Positions 46,075-57,453 of a DNA stretch of 64,000 nt are shown one piece after another. Where the stretch lies: contig JAJEKV010000059.1 of assembly GCA_021234155.1 (NCBI GenBank), forward strand, positions 8,748,779-8,812,778, read 5' to 3'. Source of the DNA: Isoetes taiwanensis. Lineage: Eukaryota > Streptophyta > Lycopodiopsida > Isoetales > Isoetaceae. A program made the position numbers and the translations under genes. Numbering within the stretch: position 1 is the stretch's first letter; every line of letters begins with the position of its first letter. The notes below the pieces were generated by a model. It saw only the letters and a program-made list of their open reading frames with translations. It did no database searches and was not told where the DNA came from.

Positions 46075-49066
46075 ATGCATTCTAGGTCAATGGCATGCAA
46101 AATGCTAAAAATAAAGCCCCTAATGATGCTTGATCAAGGCAAGGAAAAATCCCCAACTAATGAACATGATGGCCAAGGAAAGGAAAATACCTCAAATGAT
46201 GTTCATGATGGCAAAGGAAAGGAAAAGACTCCAAATGATGTTGATGATGGCAAAGGAAAGGAAAAGGCCTCAAATGAAAAGGATGATGCCAAAGGAAAGG
46301 AAATTGTACTTTATACTGGCCGATTGGAAAAACAAAAGGTCAAGATCCCCGCATGCATGCAAATGTAGAGGCAAGAGGGAGAAGGGATTATTGTTCTAGC
46401 GGATCCTATCAATGCAAAGTGAATGATGAAAGATTAGGGGAGGACAGGGTTAGGTGTGGCAATCTCAAAATTATATGACAATTGGAAGGAAAAGGGTTCA
46501 GCAAACAAGAATGCCTAGCTTGTGTGAAGCAACTAGAGGTTCCAACTATTGTTGCATGGCCTAGGGACAAGATTCAACCTGAGGGGAACTACACGCTTCC
46601 TATAGATGTAGAACCATTGTCAACAATGTTCACACAGTGTAGCAAGAGGCCACTTCCAACTTTCAAACATTATCCCACCAAAAGATGCAAGTCGATTATG
46701 ATTGTTCTCCGGAGCTATGATGAAGGTTAGAGGAGGTGAATGTTGTTGGGCTTCTTGTGTTAGAATGTTCACAATAGAGGAGTTGGTGGGAGCAAGAGCT
46801 ACATATCAGAAACATAAGTGTGATAGGAGGAGGAATTTCATGTACCCCATATTTGGCTATGCAATTCAGGATGAAAGATCAAAGAAAAAAAGATTCCCAT
46901 TGAATGGAAAGTGGATATGTTCAAAAGCATGGATGGATATACATGGAATTCCAACCTCTTTTTGGCACAACTGGCAAAAGAGACATGAAAATGGTAGTAA
47001 AATTGCATTGCATGGGAACACCGGCCCGTAAGGCCTACCTCAAGAACTATAGCCGCAAAAGGAAATATTTGAAAGATATGTGGATTTCAATGCAGAAAAC
47101 ATGCCACATAAGAGTAAGAAGGATGAATAGGGTAGAGTTATTGTTGAAAAGAGATTGCCATCCCATTGTACCCAGAAGAGCATATTAGAGGAAATAAATG
47201 CATTGCTTCGAACTTGGAGTGGCCTCTATATCCCACCAGTTTTAGTAGGCTATGGAATAAGCATTTCAAGCATGTGACCATAGCAACTTCAAACAACTTT
47301 GCAAAGTGCAATTTATGTGCTAAGCTGAAGGAGACACTAGATAAGACTGTGCAACCAAGTCTAAGAGCAAAGATAAGGGAACATATGAAGGACCATATGA
47401 CGTGATCAACTATCATGTAGATCAACTTATTGGATGTGGAGGACCTTATCCGCAATGGAACCTAATAACTATCTATGTATTATACATGATAAAATGGACC
47501 AACGTAAGACTTGTCTTCCACAATTCAAGTACATTCCTAAGTCATGTGGAAGATCATACCCTTGCGATTTCAATGACTGGGGCAATATTGCATGGGCAGC
47601 CTCGCACCTATTATGGCCATTTCAGTTTTAGAGTTGTGGAGTGATGGTCCAGATTTTCACATTGGGAGTATCATGAGGTGTTTAAGAAACTATGAGAAGG
47701 GTTACAATGGTCACCTACAGGATCCTATACTAGCCGTGCACTACATAGTGCATTGTTGGATGGAACCCCTAATAGTATTGAAAAGTTTAGCAAGGCAAGA
47801 TTTAGGAGGAATGGACCTAATGAACATGTTGGAGCTTCAACATCTCGTATAAAACCTCGAGATCTGCCCGTAAAGCTCCTCTTGCAACTAGATAATTGTG
47901 CTGGTCAAAATAAGAATAGGTGGATGTTTTTCTTTCCTATCCTACTTAACAAATTGTGGGTATTTTTGAAAGAGTCAATTTGGGGTTCCTAATGCCCTAT
48001 TACATACTCATGAGGATGTGGATGCATTGTTTGGAAAATATAGTCATGTATTGAGACAAAGCAGACAGCTACCAACTTTCCCAAAGCTATTGGAAATATT
48101 TCATGGATGTACAAATCCATCTCCTATAGGATCTATCATAGAAGAAGTGCCTGATTGGAAGAGTTTTGTGGATGGTTATGCTCTATTATGGAAGGTCATT
48201 CTAGACCTCTTCAATTCACTTTTTGGGTGAGAGAAGGGATTCCAATCATGCAATGGAAAATGAGACCTTCGAGGAGGAGAAGTGGAGAGGTGGGGCAGAA
48301 ATTTGGCGCAGGGATGCAAATGGCAAGCCTATGATACCTCCCCGGTCAACCAAAAGCTCTAAAACCAATCAAGAAGTCAAGCAATTGGGCTTGACTAAGG
48401 ATGGCATCAATGACTACATCAAGCATTGGCAAACTAATTCAGATGAGACTAATCGCATTGATAGATTATTGGAAGAAGGTGATCAACTTGTTGGATGAGG
48501 TAGACACATCCTCGTAACAATTTCTGGAAGGGTGGTTCCCTAAAAGTAAGTGGAAAACATTAGCCGGTGATGAAGATGATGGTACCATTAGTAGCATTGT
48601 GAAGGCATATGCTCCTCCTCAACTGGATAAACACTATGTTGGTCCTAAGAAGGATAGGCCAAAATATCTAGGCATGGATTGTTATGAACCTTCTAACGAC
48701 GTGGAGTGCCACCAATTTGTAGTAGTAAAACCAAAGAGATCTAGAGACCTATCCAAAGTGGTTGGGATGGACTATCTCGGATATTTGCAAAGAAGAAGGT
48801 GATGTTAACTTCAATAAGGTGCGTGTGGAATGGTGGTGTCCAAAGACATCGGTTGAGTAATGTCACCGATAAAGAAAGATATTCAGATTGTTGGACAAAG
48901 AGGTGGAGGAGAAATCCTAGTGATCCCCGATCTTTGGCTAGACATTGAAACCGTATTGTACTCATGGACTCCAAAACTATTCCTAGTAAAACAAATGAGA
49001 GTTACAATACCTCGTGATGTAAGGAATAAGGTTCTCATATCCTTGGGGATGTTGGTGGAAAAATGA
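46075..49066 (+). pseudogene. DUF7869-type transposase-like gene, frameshifted
   Basis: It begins with a Lys-rich tandem repeat (DGKGKEK-type, about 46130-46300). A Cys/Trp region, CCWASCVRMFTIEELVGAR (46740-46800), and CNLCAKLKETLDKT (about 47310-47350) follow. The core has three acidic blocks in the order of DDE/DDD nucleases: IIHDKMDQRKTCLPQF (about 47480), LLLQLDNCAGQNKNRW (about 47880) and HTHEDVDALFGKYSHVLR (about 48003-48055), each typical of the plant and animal protein family I know as DUF7869. The end carries VRVEWWCPKTS (about 48820-48850). Neighbouring blocks sit in different frames, so at least several indels and stops have accumulated. Its place in a TIR element with target duplications argues that the family is the transposase. 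That catalytic role is inference. Confidence 0.65.
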
Positions 49067-49282
49067 TTCTCGCCATATGTATCAATCACTTTTAATAAAA
49101 GTTGTGTACTACTTGAGTTTCATGATATATGATTTTGTAATTTGAAGTTAAGGTGTGAATTTATATTCCCGTGTGTGATTATATGTTAACGTCTATTCTA
49201 GTCTAAGGGCAACAAAGTTACTAAAAAAGTGAATTTAACAAAGTTACTAAAAAAGTGCAATATAAAATTTATCCCAAAATTA

Positions 49283-49314
49283 AGACATAATCCCAATTTA
49301 ATTGAATGATGGTT
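49283..49314 (-). repeat. Right terminal inverted repeat (32 bp, perfect)
   Basis: Exact inverse of 37200-37231. AAAT (49315-49318) follows and then the interrupted LTR resumes with AATTATTT. Confidence 0.95.
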
Positions 49315-49424
49315 AAATAATTATTTAAACATTTTCTCTGGAACTTATGCATTCAGATTGGAAGCAACTTGGAGGTTCTAAACCACTGAGGTTGAAGGTT
49401 TTGCCAGGAACACCTTCAACATTT

Positions 49425-49442
49425 TGGAGGTTCTACCGAGAT
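49425..49442 (+). other. Putative primer-binding site
   Basis: TGGAGGTTCTACCGAGAT starts three bases after the LTR end CA. TGG is expected opposite the CCA of a tRNA. The tRNA was not identified. Confidence 0.5.
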
Positions 49443-49464
49443 CATCTTCCTGGAATTTAGACTC

Positions 49465-50793
49465 ATGGCACCCAGGAGAACTAATGAGGCATCTGAACAT
49501 GGTGAAGCACAGGAAAATCATGAAGCCACCGCCCAAAGACTCATCAGAACCATACAAGCAAATTCAGGTATGCCTTGTCATTATTTTGAGTTGAACATGC
49601 CTATTCCAGTTCCTATCTTTGATCCAAGCATGAATGCTAATAATTTCCTGAAGACTTTTGAAGAGTATTACCAAGAGTATGGGCACAAAAAAGGTCAGTA
49701 AGTTCTCCTCGAATTTAAGAAATGTTTTAAGAATGATGAGGTTAGGGCTTGGCTTGAGTATGTTATAAGTTTAGGTGCCAACTATTGGGATGAATTGGTT
49801 AAAAAGTTCTTGGCATGCTTTGGTAAGCTTTTGGATCTTCAAGATTTGATATTTGAATTGCAAACTTTTCGCATTAAGCATGGGGAAAGTGTGCATCAGT
49901 ATGTGGAAAGGTTTAATCTTTACCTTGTCAAATGCCAAATCAACCAAGTTCCCAACCATACCTTGCATCTTGTGGCATCTTTTATCAGAGGATTGAGCAG
50001 CAGACCAAGAATACACAGGAAGCTGTTAAAAAGTCAAAAGCAAGAAGGCTTTGACACAATACATAAAGCCTTTACTAAGGCTACTGAGATTGCAGATATG
50101 ATTTCCTACTTGCCAGATGACATGCACTCGCCACATGACCCTTTTTTTCCAGATTATAAGCAAGAATACATGGGACCAGGACCTGTGCCAGTTTATGCTG
50201 TCCAAAAAGAAAAGAAAAAGGTAAAAATGGAGGATGTTGAAGCTCCTGCAGCAGATGCGACAGCTGAGATCACCAAGGTATCAGAAGCATTAGTTGAGGT
50301 AACCAAGCAACTCCAAGAGCTAAGAAACTCGAAATTTGAGAAGAAGACCTATCCACCATGTGTTCATTCTTCAGAGACAGACACTCATTCCTCTGATCAT
50401 TGCTGGTATAGACCTTGTACAAAGTGTGGAAAAAGAGGACACTTTGGCAAGGAATGTCCTGTGTGTACTTTTTGTAAGGCTGTGGGACATTATGAAGATA
50501 GGTGTAGTGTGAAAGAATACTTTGCTAGGCAGGAGAAATAAAAAACTAATGAACAAAATGCTTCCATTAGATTTGTGCAGGAAATTGAAGAACAAGGAGA
50601 GATAATGGCTGTGCATACCAAGAGAATGAACACTGCAAAGGAAAAGGAGCCAGCTTGTGCCAATGAGGAAGTTGAGATGGTAAAACACAAGGAAGCAGAG
50701 CAAGTAATGGTTGTGCCTCCTCCACCTGCTCAGAAATATGTACAAAAAGAAAAAGATTGTGAGGATTTCGAGTATTTGCTAAAAAAACTCTAA
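49465..50793 (+). pseudogene. gag, with in-frame stops
   Basis: ATG at 49465. The first 78 codons contain a P-rich segment like the start of plant gypsy gag, then TAA (49699). The same frame resumes with WDELVKKFLACFG and a retrotransposon-gag core (FRIKHGESVHQYVERFN), then KATEIADMISYL. Two zinc knuckles follow: CTKCGKRGHFGKEC (C-x2-C-x4-H-x4-C) and CTFCKAVGHYEDRC (50420-50515). A second in-frame stop at 50539 is followed by a coiled, charged tail to 50793. Gag forms the particle and binds the RNA. The two single stops suggest fairly recent inactivation. Confidence 0.8.
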
Positions 50794-50805
50794 GATCTGT
50801 GTTGA

Positions 50806-51427
50806 CTTGCTAACTTTGCTCAAAATAGCTCCATCTTACAGGAAAAAAGTGCTTAACCTAATCAAAGAAGATGAATTTGCTCTAACTAACCATATTGAAG
50901 AGCATATGCTCACTTAAGAGGACTAGGATCCAGGAGCTTTCACATGTGTTGCCAAGATGGGAAAAAAAATCTTGACCAAAGTCTTGTTGGACGGAGGATC
51001 ACCCTTGAATGTCATGTCCCATCAAGTCACGAGGTTATGTGGCCTTGAGATAGATAAAAAGGCTCTAATGATCTTAAAATCTTTCTCAAATACAAAAATT
51101 AACCCTGTTGGAATAGTCAATAATGTGCCTATTGATGTTGAAGGTATAATTGTTGCAGCTAACTTTGTTGTGGTTGCATTTGAAGGAATAGAGGACAAGT
51201 CAGACATCTATGACTTACTCTTGGGAAGAAAATGGCTCTCTACAGTTGATGCTAGACCAGTTTGGCAGAAAAATGTAACATTATACAACAAGGTAGGAGA
51301 ATTTGAGGCCCTAAATTTCATTGAGGAAGAGATGCTATTGTCAAGCCCATGTGGAAAATTTGAATTAAATGCAAGTAATCTAGAATCCAGCATAGGAATC
51401 CCCAATCAGCTAAGATCTCCTAAATAA
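50806..51427 (+). pseudogene. Retrotransposon aspartic protease
   Basis: It is in a different frame from gag. LTLLKIAPSYRKKVL leads into two stops (about 50915-50925), then AFTCVAKMGKKILTKVLLDGGSPLNVMS, where DGGS replaces the more common DTG/DSG, and YDLLLGRKWLSTVDA near 51215. These are the active-site and C-terminal G-R-x-W-L motifs of gypsy proteases. It would cleave the Gag-Pol polyprotein. Confidence 0.75.
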
Positions 51428-51430
51428 GAT

Positions 51431-51865
51431 AGTTTTGCATACTTATGGTTTGATGGTGGTGTGTCTAAAAGGCTAAGTGTGGCTTCCTCTGCTGCTATTC
51501 TCAAGACTCTTCTAATAGGTTGCTGGCAAAGGTAGGTAGGATTTACTCCAACACCACATCTAATATGGCAGAATACAAAGCTTTAATTAGGCAAAAAATC
51601 TTAGCATTAATGACATAGTTATTTTTGGAGATTCTCAGCTTGTTTGCAGGCAAATATTGGGAGAGTATCAGGCCAAAAATGAGGATATGATCCTGTTCAG
51701 AGATCAAGCTATGCACGAATTAAAGAATTTCAAAACATGGGAGCTCGGTCATGTGCCAAGGGAGCAGAACTGTGAGGCTGACTCACTATGCAAAAGTGTT
51801 CTTCTTGAACACTTGGCTGAAGGAGCAATTCAAGAGGAGGAGCTAGAAAAAAAGGACTTGCAATG
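51431..51865 (+). pseudogene. Retrotransposon RNase H placed before the reverse transcriptase
   Basis: Across two frameshifts it reads LWFDGGVSK, then IYSNTTSNMAEYKALIR, INDIVIFGDSQLVCRQILGEY and VPREQNCEADSL. These are the four acidic positions D-E-D-D of an RNase H of the RVT_3/archaeal-like type known from plant Tat elements. It sits between protease and reverse transcriptase. In typical Tat elements the extra RNase H lies after the RT/RNase H block. The regular RNase H expected after the RT is missing here because of a deletion. Confidence 0.75.
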
Positions 51866-51899
51866 ACTATATCCCATTCTGGTAATCAATGCTAGTGAA

Positions 51900-52738
51900 G
51901 ACAAGCAGGTAAGGGAAATCAAACTCAACAAAAAAGGTTTAAACAGTGTATTGTATGTTGGGGATTTGTTTAAAGAGGAAGATAATACCTTTGTTACAAA
52001 GTTCTTTGATGATTGGAAAGATGTTTTTGCTTGGGATTATGATGAACTGGTTGATTGACAAAAGCATTTGTGAATTTGAGATAAAAATCAAAGAAAGCAT
52101 GAAACCTGTAGTATAGAAATTGAGAAGAATTAATGCATTCTTGTTGGGGCTGATCAAGGAAGAATTGTACAAAATGAGAGATGCAGGTGTGATTGCAGAA
52201 ATTATGAATCCTGAATGGCTATCCTGCATTGTTCCAGTGGAAAAGAAAAATAAAACTATCAGAATCTGCATTGATTATAGGGATTTGAACAAAGCTACCA
52301 TCAAAGATTGCTATCCATTGCCATTTTTAGAAGAGGTTTTGCATGCTAAGATATCTATTCTTCCCTGGATGGTTTCTCGGGCTTTAATCAAATAAGTATA
52401 AAAGAAGAAGATCAGCCAAAAACCTCATTTATCACACCTTGGGGTACATTTGCCATGAAAAGGATGCCTTTTGGGCTAATGAATGCTTCTGCAACATTCC
52501 AGAGAGCTATGGATACAATCTTTAGAGATATGCCTACTAATGCTTTTTGTGTGTTCTTGGATGATCTCTGCTTGGGAACCTCCCTTAAAAATCACTTTGA
52601 TATACTAACTATGTTGTTTGCCTTATGTAGGAAAGGGGGAGTCAGCTTGAATCCGAAAAAATGTGTTTTTTTGTCCTCAAAAGGGGAACTACTTGGACAT
52701 ATGGTGTCCACAAAAGGTATACAAATTCTGTCGGGCTA
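51900..52738 (+). pseudogene. Retrotransposon reverse transcriptase
   Basis: LIKEELYKMRDAGVIAEI, WLSCIVPVEKKNKTIRIC and DYRDLNKATIKDCYPLP (52140-52325) are fingers and palm motifs. A frameshift near 52355 leads to LDGFSGFNQISIKEEDQPKT, TPWGTFAMKRMPFGLMNA (52435-52490), VFLDDL (FLDD active site, 52554-52565) and LLGHMVSTKGI. A stop at 52054 and the frameshift inactivate it. Confidence 0.85.
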
Positions 52739-52799
52739 AGATTGAGGCTTTGAAAAGTTGGCACCTCCAAAGATACTCAAGCGGTGAAAAGTTTCATGG

Positions 52800-53643
52800 G
52801 GATGACCATCTTCTTAATATCCACCCTCTTCACTCAACATCAATTCATACTTGTGGCTCTGATTATTTCACCAAATGGGCTGAAGCAATTCCTTTGAGAG
52901 AAGCAAATGCCCATGCCATAACGCCATTCCTCCATGAGAACATTTGTGCCAGTTTGGAATTCCCTTCAAATCATCTCTCGACGGGGGAAGCCTGCTTTTA
53001 TTAATCACACAATCACACTCTTGCTAGCCACTCAAGGTCAAACCACGAAAAGCTCATCTTACTATCCTCAAGGAAATGGTCAAGCAGAGTCAACTAACAA
53101 AGTTCTCAAGTCAATTCTTAAAAAAACCATCAGCATATCAAAGAAAGATTGGCACTTAAAGCTCCATGATGCACTTTGGGCATACAGGACTACCATCAAA
53201 GCATCCACAAGGCATACTTCCTTCAGCTTGGTCTATGGCATAGAGTCAGTGGTGCCCATTGAATTGGAACTTCCCTCCCTTAGGCTGGCATACCAAATAA
53301 ATTTGGAAATGGATGAGGCACTAAAGGAAAGATTTGTGAGGTTGATGCAGCTTGAAGAGCACAGATATGAGGCAGAAAATGCTGTTATGATGAAAAAAGC
53401 CAAGGACATTGCAGCCTTCAAAGCAGCTCATAAACTTTAAGGAATTCTTAAAACAGGTGAATTGGTGTTGAAGTGGAACAAAGCAAGGGAAGAAATTGCT
53501 TCCAAGTTTGAAAATCTTTGGGAAGGGCCCTTTGAGGTAATTGGTACAACAGGTAAGGATTCTTACTGGTTGAGAGACGTTTCTGATGGCAGAGAATTGC
53601 TAAATCCTATCAACATTCTTCATTTAAAAAGGTATTGGCAATA
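52800..53643 (+). pseudogene. Retrotransposon integrase, N-terminus deleted
   Basis: Shortly after the reverse transcriptase the frame jumps into the integrase core: SDYFTKWAEAIPLREANA (first catalytic Asp). The second Asp should be in IISDRG but reads IISRRG here. The Glu is in GNGQAESTNKVLK (about 53070-53105). WAYRTTIKASTRHTSFSLVY follows, then a C-terminal domain ending GPFEVIG..NPINILHLKRYW, with no chromodomain. The connection domain, the usual RNase H and the HHCC finger are missing, so a deletion joins about 52770 to 52820. Confidence 0.85.
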
Positions 53644-54399
53644 GCATGTTGCCCTGAGTTTGTTCAGTTAAAAGCATTTAAGAATTTGTAGGTAGGTTTA
53701 GTTAAGATACCTCATAAAGAAGCAGAAGTAGAATAAAAAGGAAGACAAAAAAAAGGGGGAACAGTGAAAAAAGCAAAAAAAATACTTAGTCAATTCCAGT
53801 TGTTGAATTTTACTTATAAACTTTGGACTAATTAATTTTTCAAGTTCATTCCAAATTGCAAAAGCAAAATCTATGCAAATCACTCAAGTTGAGGAGAAAA
53901 TCAAGTGCTAACCATAGATTCCATGCAGGAACATCTGAATTTCACGGCCATACATCTCATCCTCCACTCATTGCACTACACTTCATCACCCAAAGTTGCT
54001 GCCATTCTCACCACAACAACAACTCATTTGAGCTAACAAATTTTATTTCACATGCAGGTGCATCCTAATATCTTCATTTCACACTCATCTACTCAAGAGT
54101 TGACCTTGTTACACTTGAGAACTCTCCACATTTTTTTTTGCAAACTGCTGTCACATCTCCATCCAGCAGTTCATTTTTCCTAAAGAATTTATTTGTCATG
54201 CAGGTTCACCTAAAAAAACACCTCCATATTCACATTCATAGCATGCTGAACATCATTACTATCTTTGTTTCTTCCAAATCCATTTGTAGGTTCATCAAGT
54301 TGCCAAGCACATTCTCATATTGGCAACTAGCTGGAGTCTTGTTTTCAAGCAACAAGTAAAAGGGCTTGCAGACCAGCCTATTCTTTTAGTTTGGCATAA

Positions 54400-56945
54400 T
54401 GCTGCCATGCTATGGCAGCATGGAAGAACAAAACATGTTTTGAAGACTAATCCTCACACTTTGATCTGAATTTTAATGCACAAGAAGAGTGCTTCATTGA
54501 AGGCTTGAAGAGCAAGGAGAGGACAATTGATTCAGGTCACATAAATGAGGCAAAAGGACAATCAAGCAAAAGGAAGACGACCCCTATAAGATCTCTTGGT
54601 ATGTGATCATTTGAGTTCTTGGCATTATTGTACACTTTGATTCCCGTTCCATATCTCCCATACCTTCCACCACCATGAAATACCCATGAGATCTTGAAAT
54701 TCCATGCCTACAACTCATTTCCAAGTCAAATTTGGCCTTGAAGATTTTTTCTAGTCAAAACTACACTTTCAAAAGTCATTCACATGCCATGAGCTCACCA
54801 CACCACCTCTACATCATTCAAAGTCCAAAACTTCACTTGACTTGGTCTTACATGTGGTCAAAAGGTCAACACTCCCTCCTTCAAAGTCAAAGAAGAGAGA
54901 AAATCATAAAATCCCTTAGGGAAACATTCAAAAGTCAAGCTTGCCTAGAAAATGCCAATGATTTGCATTTAAAGCAAAATTGACCCATGGAAACCACATT
55001 GGAAATGCCAAGTCATCTCACACGTCACCCTCCTTGCCATGTCATGTCATGCACCTATCTTCGTGATCATACTTCAAATTTTTGTCAAAAGCCTTCAAGT
55101 TACATTCATAAGATGACACATCACCTTGCCACATCATCATTAGCACCTCCACATCACCATCCACATGGCACACACATCATGTCCACATCACTTGAGGTTT
55201 TGACTAGAAAAAATATTCTAAGCCAAGTTGTTTTGACACATCACCATCCTTATTTGCCATGTCACCCCTACCTTGCCATGTCATTACTCTCACATACCAC
55301 ATCACATCTTTTGAGCCATTTCTAAGCCAAACTTGAAAATGCCCATTCACAAAAAAAGATTCCAGAATCTTTTAGAGCATGAAAAAGATTCCCATTGCAA
55401 AAAAGAAAATAAAAAAACTCATTTGTTTTGGCCATTAAACTTGCTTCATTGGGAAATGTGCCATAGTCCATGGGGCAAAAAAACTTTCCTATCTACCCCC
55501 CGCCTATTTTTCTTCCCAGCCAATCTCCCCATGCCACGTGGAACATCCGGGCGTGTGGGGCGGTGGAGGTACCAAATCCCACGTGGATATTGCACGCAAT
55601 AATTATAAATAAAGAATTTATTATTCCTTATATATCTTGGCTTGCCAAATCTAAATCACTGTGGATAAATCGTCAAAGATTTTCAAGAACCCTAAACCTG
55701 TGAATGCCAAGATCCGGTTGATTGAGCCAAACTAACTGTGCAATCATACTCCAAACCTCTCGAATAACCTTGCTTAATGCCAAGAATGCATCTCGGAAAC
55801 AAAAAGACAGAGAATTGAATGGAGTTGATCAAGAATGCAACAGAACAGGGGATTCACAAAAGGGGCTTTTCGACAGAAGAAAAATTTGAGGGCTTTAAGG
55901 CGAAGAAGCGATTGTTTGCTTTGAAGAAGGATCGGCTTGCTTGATTGATGCTTGATTCTGACCTCCACACTTGATTTTCAGCTTGGATTATTGACTAATT
56001 CATCTGAGTTGATCGATTGTCTACCTATTTGATCATGTGCCCAAGACTGAGAGCTTGGGATTCATATAATTTGCCTTTGTGTACTTGATTTAATTGAAAA
56101 TCCGACCCTTGTTGTTGAATTCTTAGTGCTTCATATTGATCTATTATCAAAAAAACAATTTGTTGGCATTGTTTGCCTATTGCATTCTATCCCAGTAGTG
56201 TGACACCATTTGCTCGACATCTAGGCATGCTCCACAGAAGTATTATTCAACTCCATTGATTGCCTGAACCGTAAACACAAGTTACTGAATTATTTATCTC
56301 AATTTACCATAGAAGAGGTCAAGATGTGGACGATATAGCGTTGTATAAAAATCCCTAGAGCATTCGAGTCATTGCCTTATGCATGGTTCTTTCATAAACA
56401 ATAGAATTTGCATGCATTCTTCCCGAGAGGTGGATCTGCTTTCACATCTGCTCATGAGTCAGAAAGTGATTAGTCCAAGAAAATTCAAAAGTGAAAGATC
56501 TCGACTTCTATTTGCCAAGAGCACCAAGGCCTATTGAGTCTGGACTTTATTCGAGAATAGGCAAAAGTTTCAAAAGTTCAAAAAAACAGGTCTTAATAGC
56601 AAGATCAGAAATCAAGCTCTCTGCCAGGGATATTGACCAAAAGTTGACTCGGTCAGGAAAGTCTTTTTGATCTATCTGGCCTTGTCAAATTCCCTCAGAC
56701 TTTTGCAGCAAGATAAATGTAGGTTCTGAGCAGTTGTGCAGGCATGAATCACAAGCAAAGCTCAGATGGTTTGCATTTGGCAAGCTTCTCTCTGAGACAG
56801 ACTTTTTATCCTTTAGGGAAAGCTGTGCTAGATAATTATTTGCACATTTTTTCTCTGGAACTTATGCATTCAGATTGGTTGCCTTAAGCAACCTGGAGGT
56901 TCTAAACCACTGAGGTTGAAGAATTTGCCAGGAACACCTTCAACA
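54400..56945 (+). repeat. 3' LTR
   Basis: It is 2546 bp, starting TGCTGCCATGC and ending TTCAACA, followed by CCTAT. It matches both halves of the 5' LTR and keeps the empty target site of the DNA transposon at 56830-56841. Open frames such as that at 54987 are duplicated in both LTRs and are not genes. Confidence 0.9.
55580..55610 (+). promoter_or_regulatory. 3' LTR G-box and TATA box
   Basis: CACGTG (55580-55585) and TTATAAATAAA-type TATA (about 55603-55612), as in the 5' LTR. An additional CACGTG at about 55535 is lost in the 5' LTR. The 3' LTR could drive transcription into 57 kb and beyond. Confidence 0.45.
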
Positions 56946-56950
56946 CCTAT

Positions 56951-57453
56951 GAAAAAGCATAGAGCGATTAAGCCCTATGCAATTAAATTGAAAAAATTTC
57001 CACTTCCTATTTTTCAATTTAGCGGACTAATTTTGGCATTATTTTATAGTTTATGTGCCATTGGAGTTCAAATGGACTAAGTTCCGCATTATTTGTCATA
57101 ATATGTGTGTCGTTGGAGAATGTGTGTATCATTGGAGAAAGAACATTATCCCACACGTGTTTTTCAATTTAGCGGACAAAAATAATCATAATTCCATTTG
57201 CAGAATGTAATGGTAATAGAATCTTGCAAATTTTGAAAATGGAAATATACTTTTACTTATAGACGTGAATATAGAATTCCATGTCTATCATAACAATATA
57301 GACATTGAATTCCACGTTCATGATAATTCCATTACAACATGATTCCACGCCTATCATAGACATTTGTCTGACAATATACTACCATTTATGTATGTTGAAT
57401 GACCTTCTATCTAGAATCTCTATCAAATCAGCATCATCTGTTATCTTCTTCAT
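56951..57453. other. Right flank of the LTR retrotransposon; no gene seen
   Basis: Contains GCATAGAGCGATTAAGCCCTATGC-like inverted ends near 56960 and two TTTTTCAATTTAGCGGAC copies (57009, 57162). Confidence 0.45.

Larger units (their letters stand above)
37200..49314. mobile_element. 12.1-kb TIR DNA transposon with transposase-like and ParB/HAD-like genes
   Basis: It starts AACCATCATTC and ends with the exact inverse. The 32-bp inverted repeats are perfect (37200-37231, 49283-49314). It is flanked by AAAT (37196-37199 and 49315-49318). The 3' LTR of the host retrotransposon shows the unoccupied site, AGATAATTATTT at 56830-56841, so borders and duplication are read directly. It carries a broken DUF7869-type protein gene on + near the right end, a decayed multi-exon gene on - in the left part, a perfect 50-bp palindrome, minisatellites and a GCGC-rich motif family. 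A 4-bp target duplication and very large size suit the Sola-type superfamilies better than hAT (8 bp) or Mutator (9-11 bp), but the superfamily is not established. Confidence 0.85.
34771..49421 (+). repeat. 5' LTR, split in two by the DNA transposon
   Basis: The left part is 34771-37199 and the right part 49319-49421. Joined, and counting the AAAT duplication once, the LTR is about 2.53 kb and matches 54400-56945 end to end. It begins TGCTGCCATGC-TATGGCAG, a terminal palindrome, and ends CTTCAACA. Confidence 0.85.
34771..56945 (+). mobile_element. Ty3/gypsy-type LTR retrotransposon, complete borders, carrying a nested DNA transposon
   Basis: The ends are TGCTGCC and TTCAACA, flanked by CCTAT duplications. 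LTRs are about 2.54 kb each and their first part differs at roughly 2% of positions by eye. The 5' LTR is interrupted at 37200-49314 by a TIR transposon. The internal region (49422-54399) encodes gag, protease, RNase H, reverse transcriptase and integrase, all with stops, frameshifts or deletions, so the copy is defective. Without the insert the element is about 10 kb. The separate RNase H and the gag/protease style suggest a Tat-like lineage. 53644-54399 before the 3' LTR is non-coding; its best purine run (53741-53761) is unusually far, about 640 bp, from the LTR. Confidence 0.9.

Noticed and set aside
54987-55325. 112-codon frame also present at 35358
   Set aside because: It lies in both LTRs of the retrotransposon, so it is repeated LTR sequence rather than a gene.
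56830-56945. Sequence after the 3' LTR matching the region before gag, first read as the leader of a second tandem element
   Set aside because: The CCTAT duplication and TG...CA ends show it is the last 115 bp of the LTR itself. The match before gag is the displaced end of the split 5' LTR.
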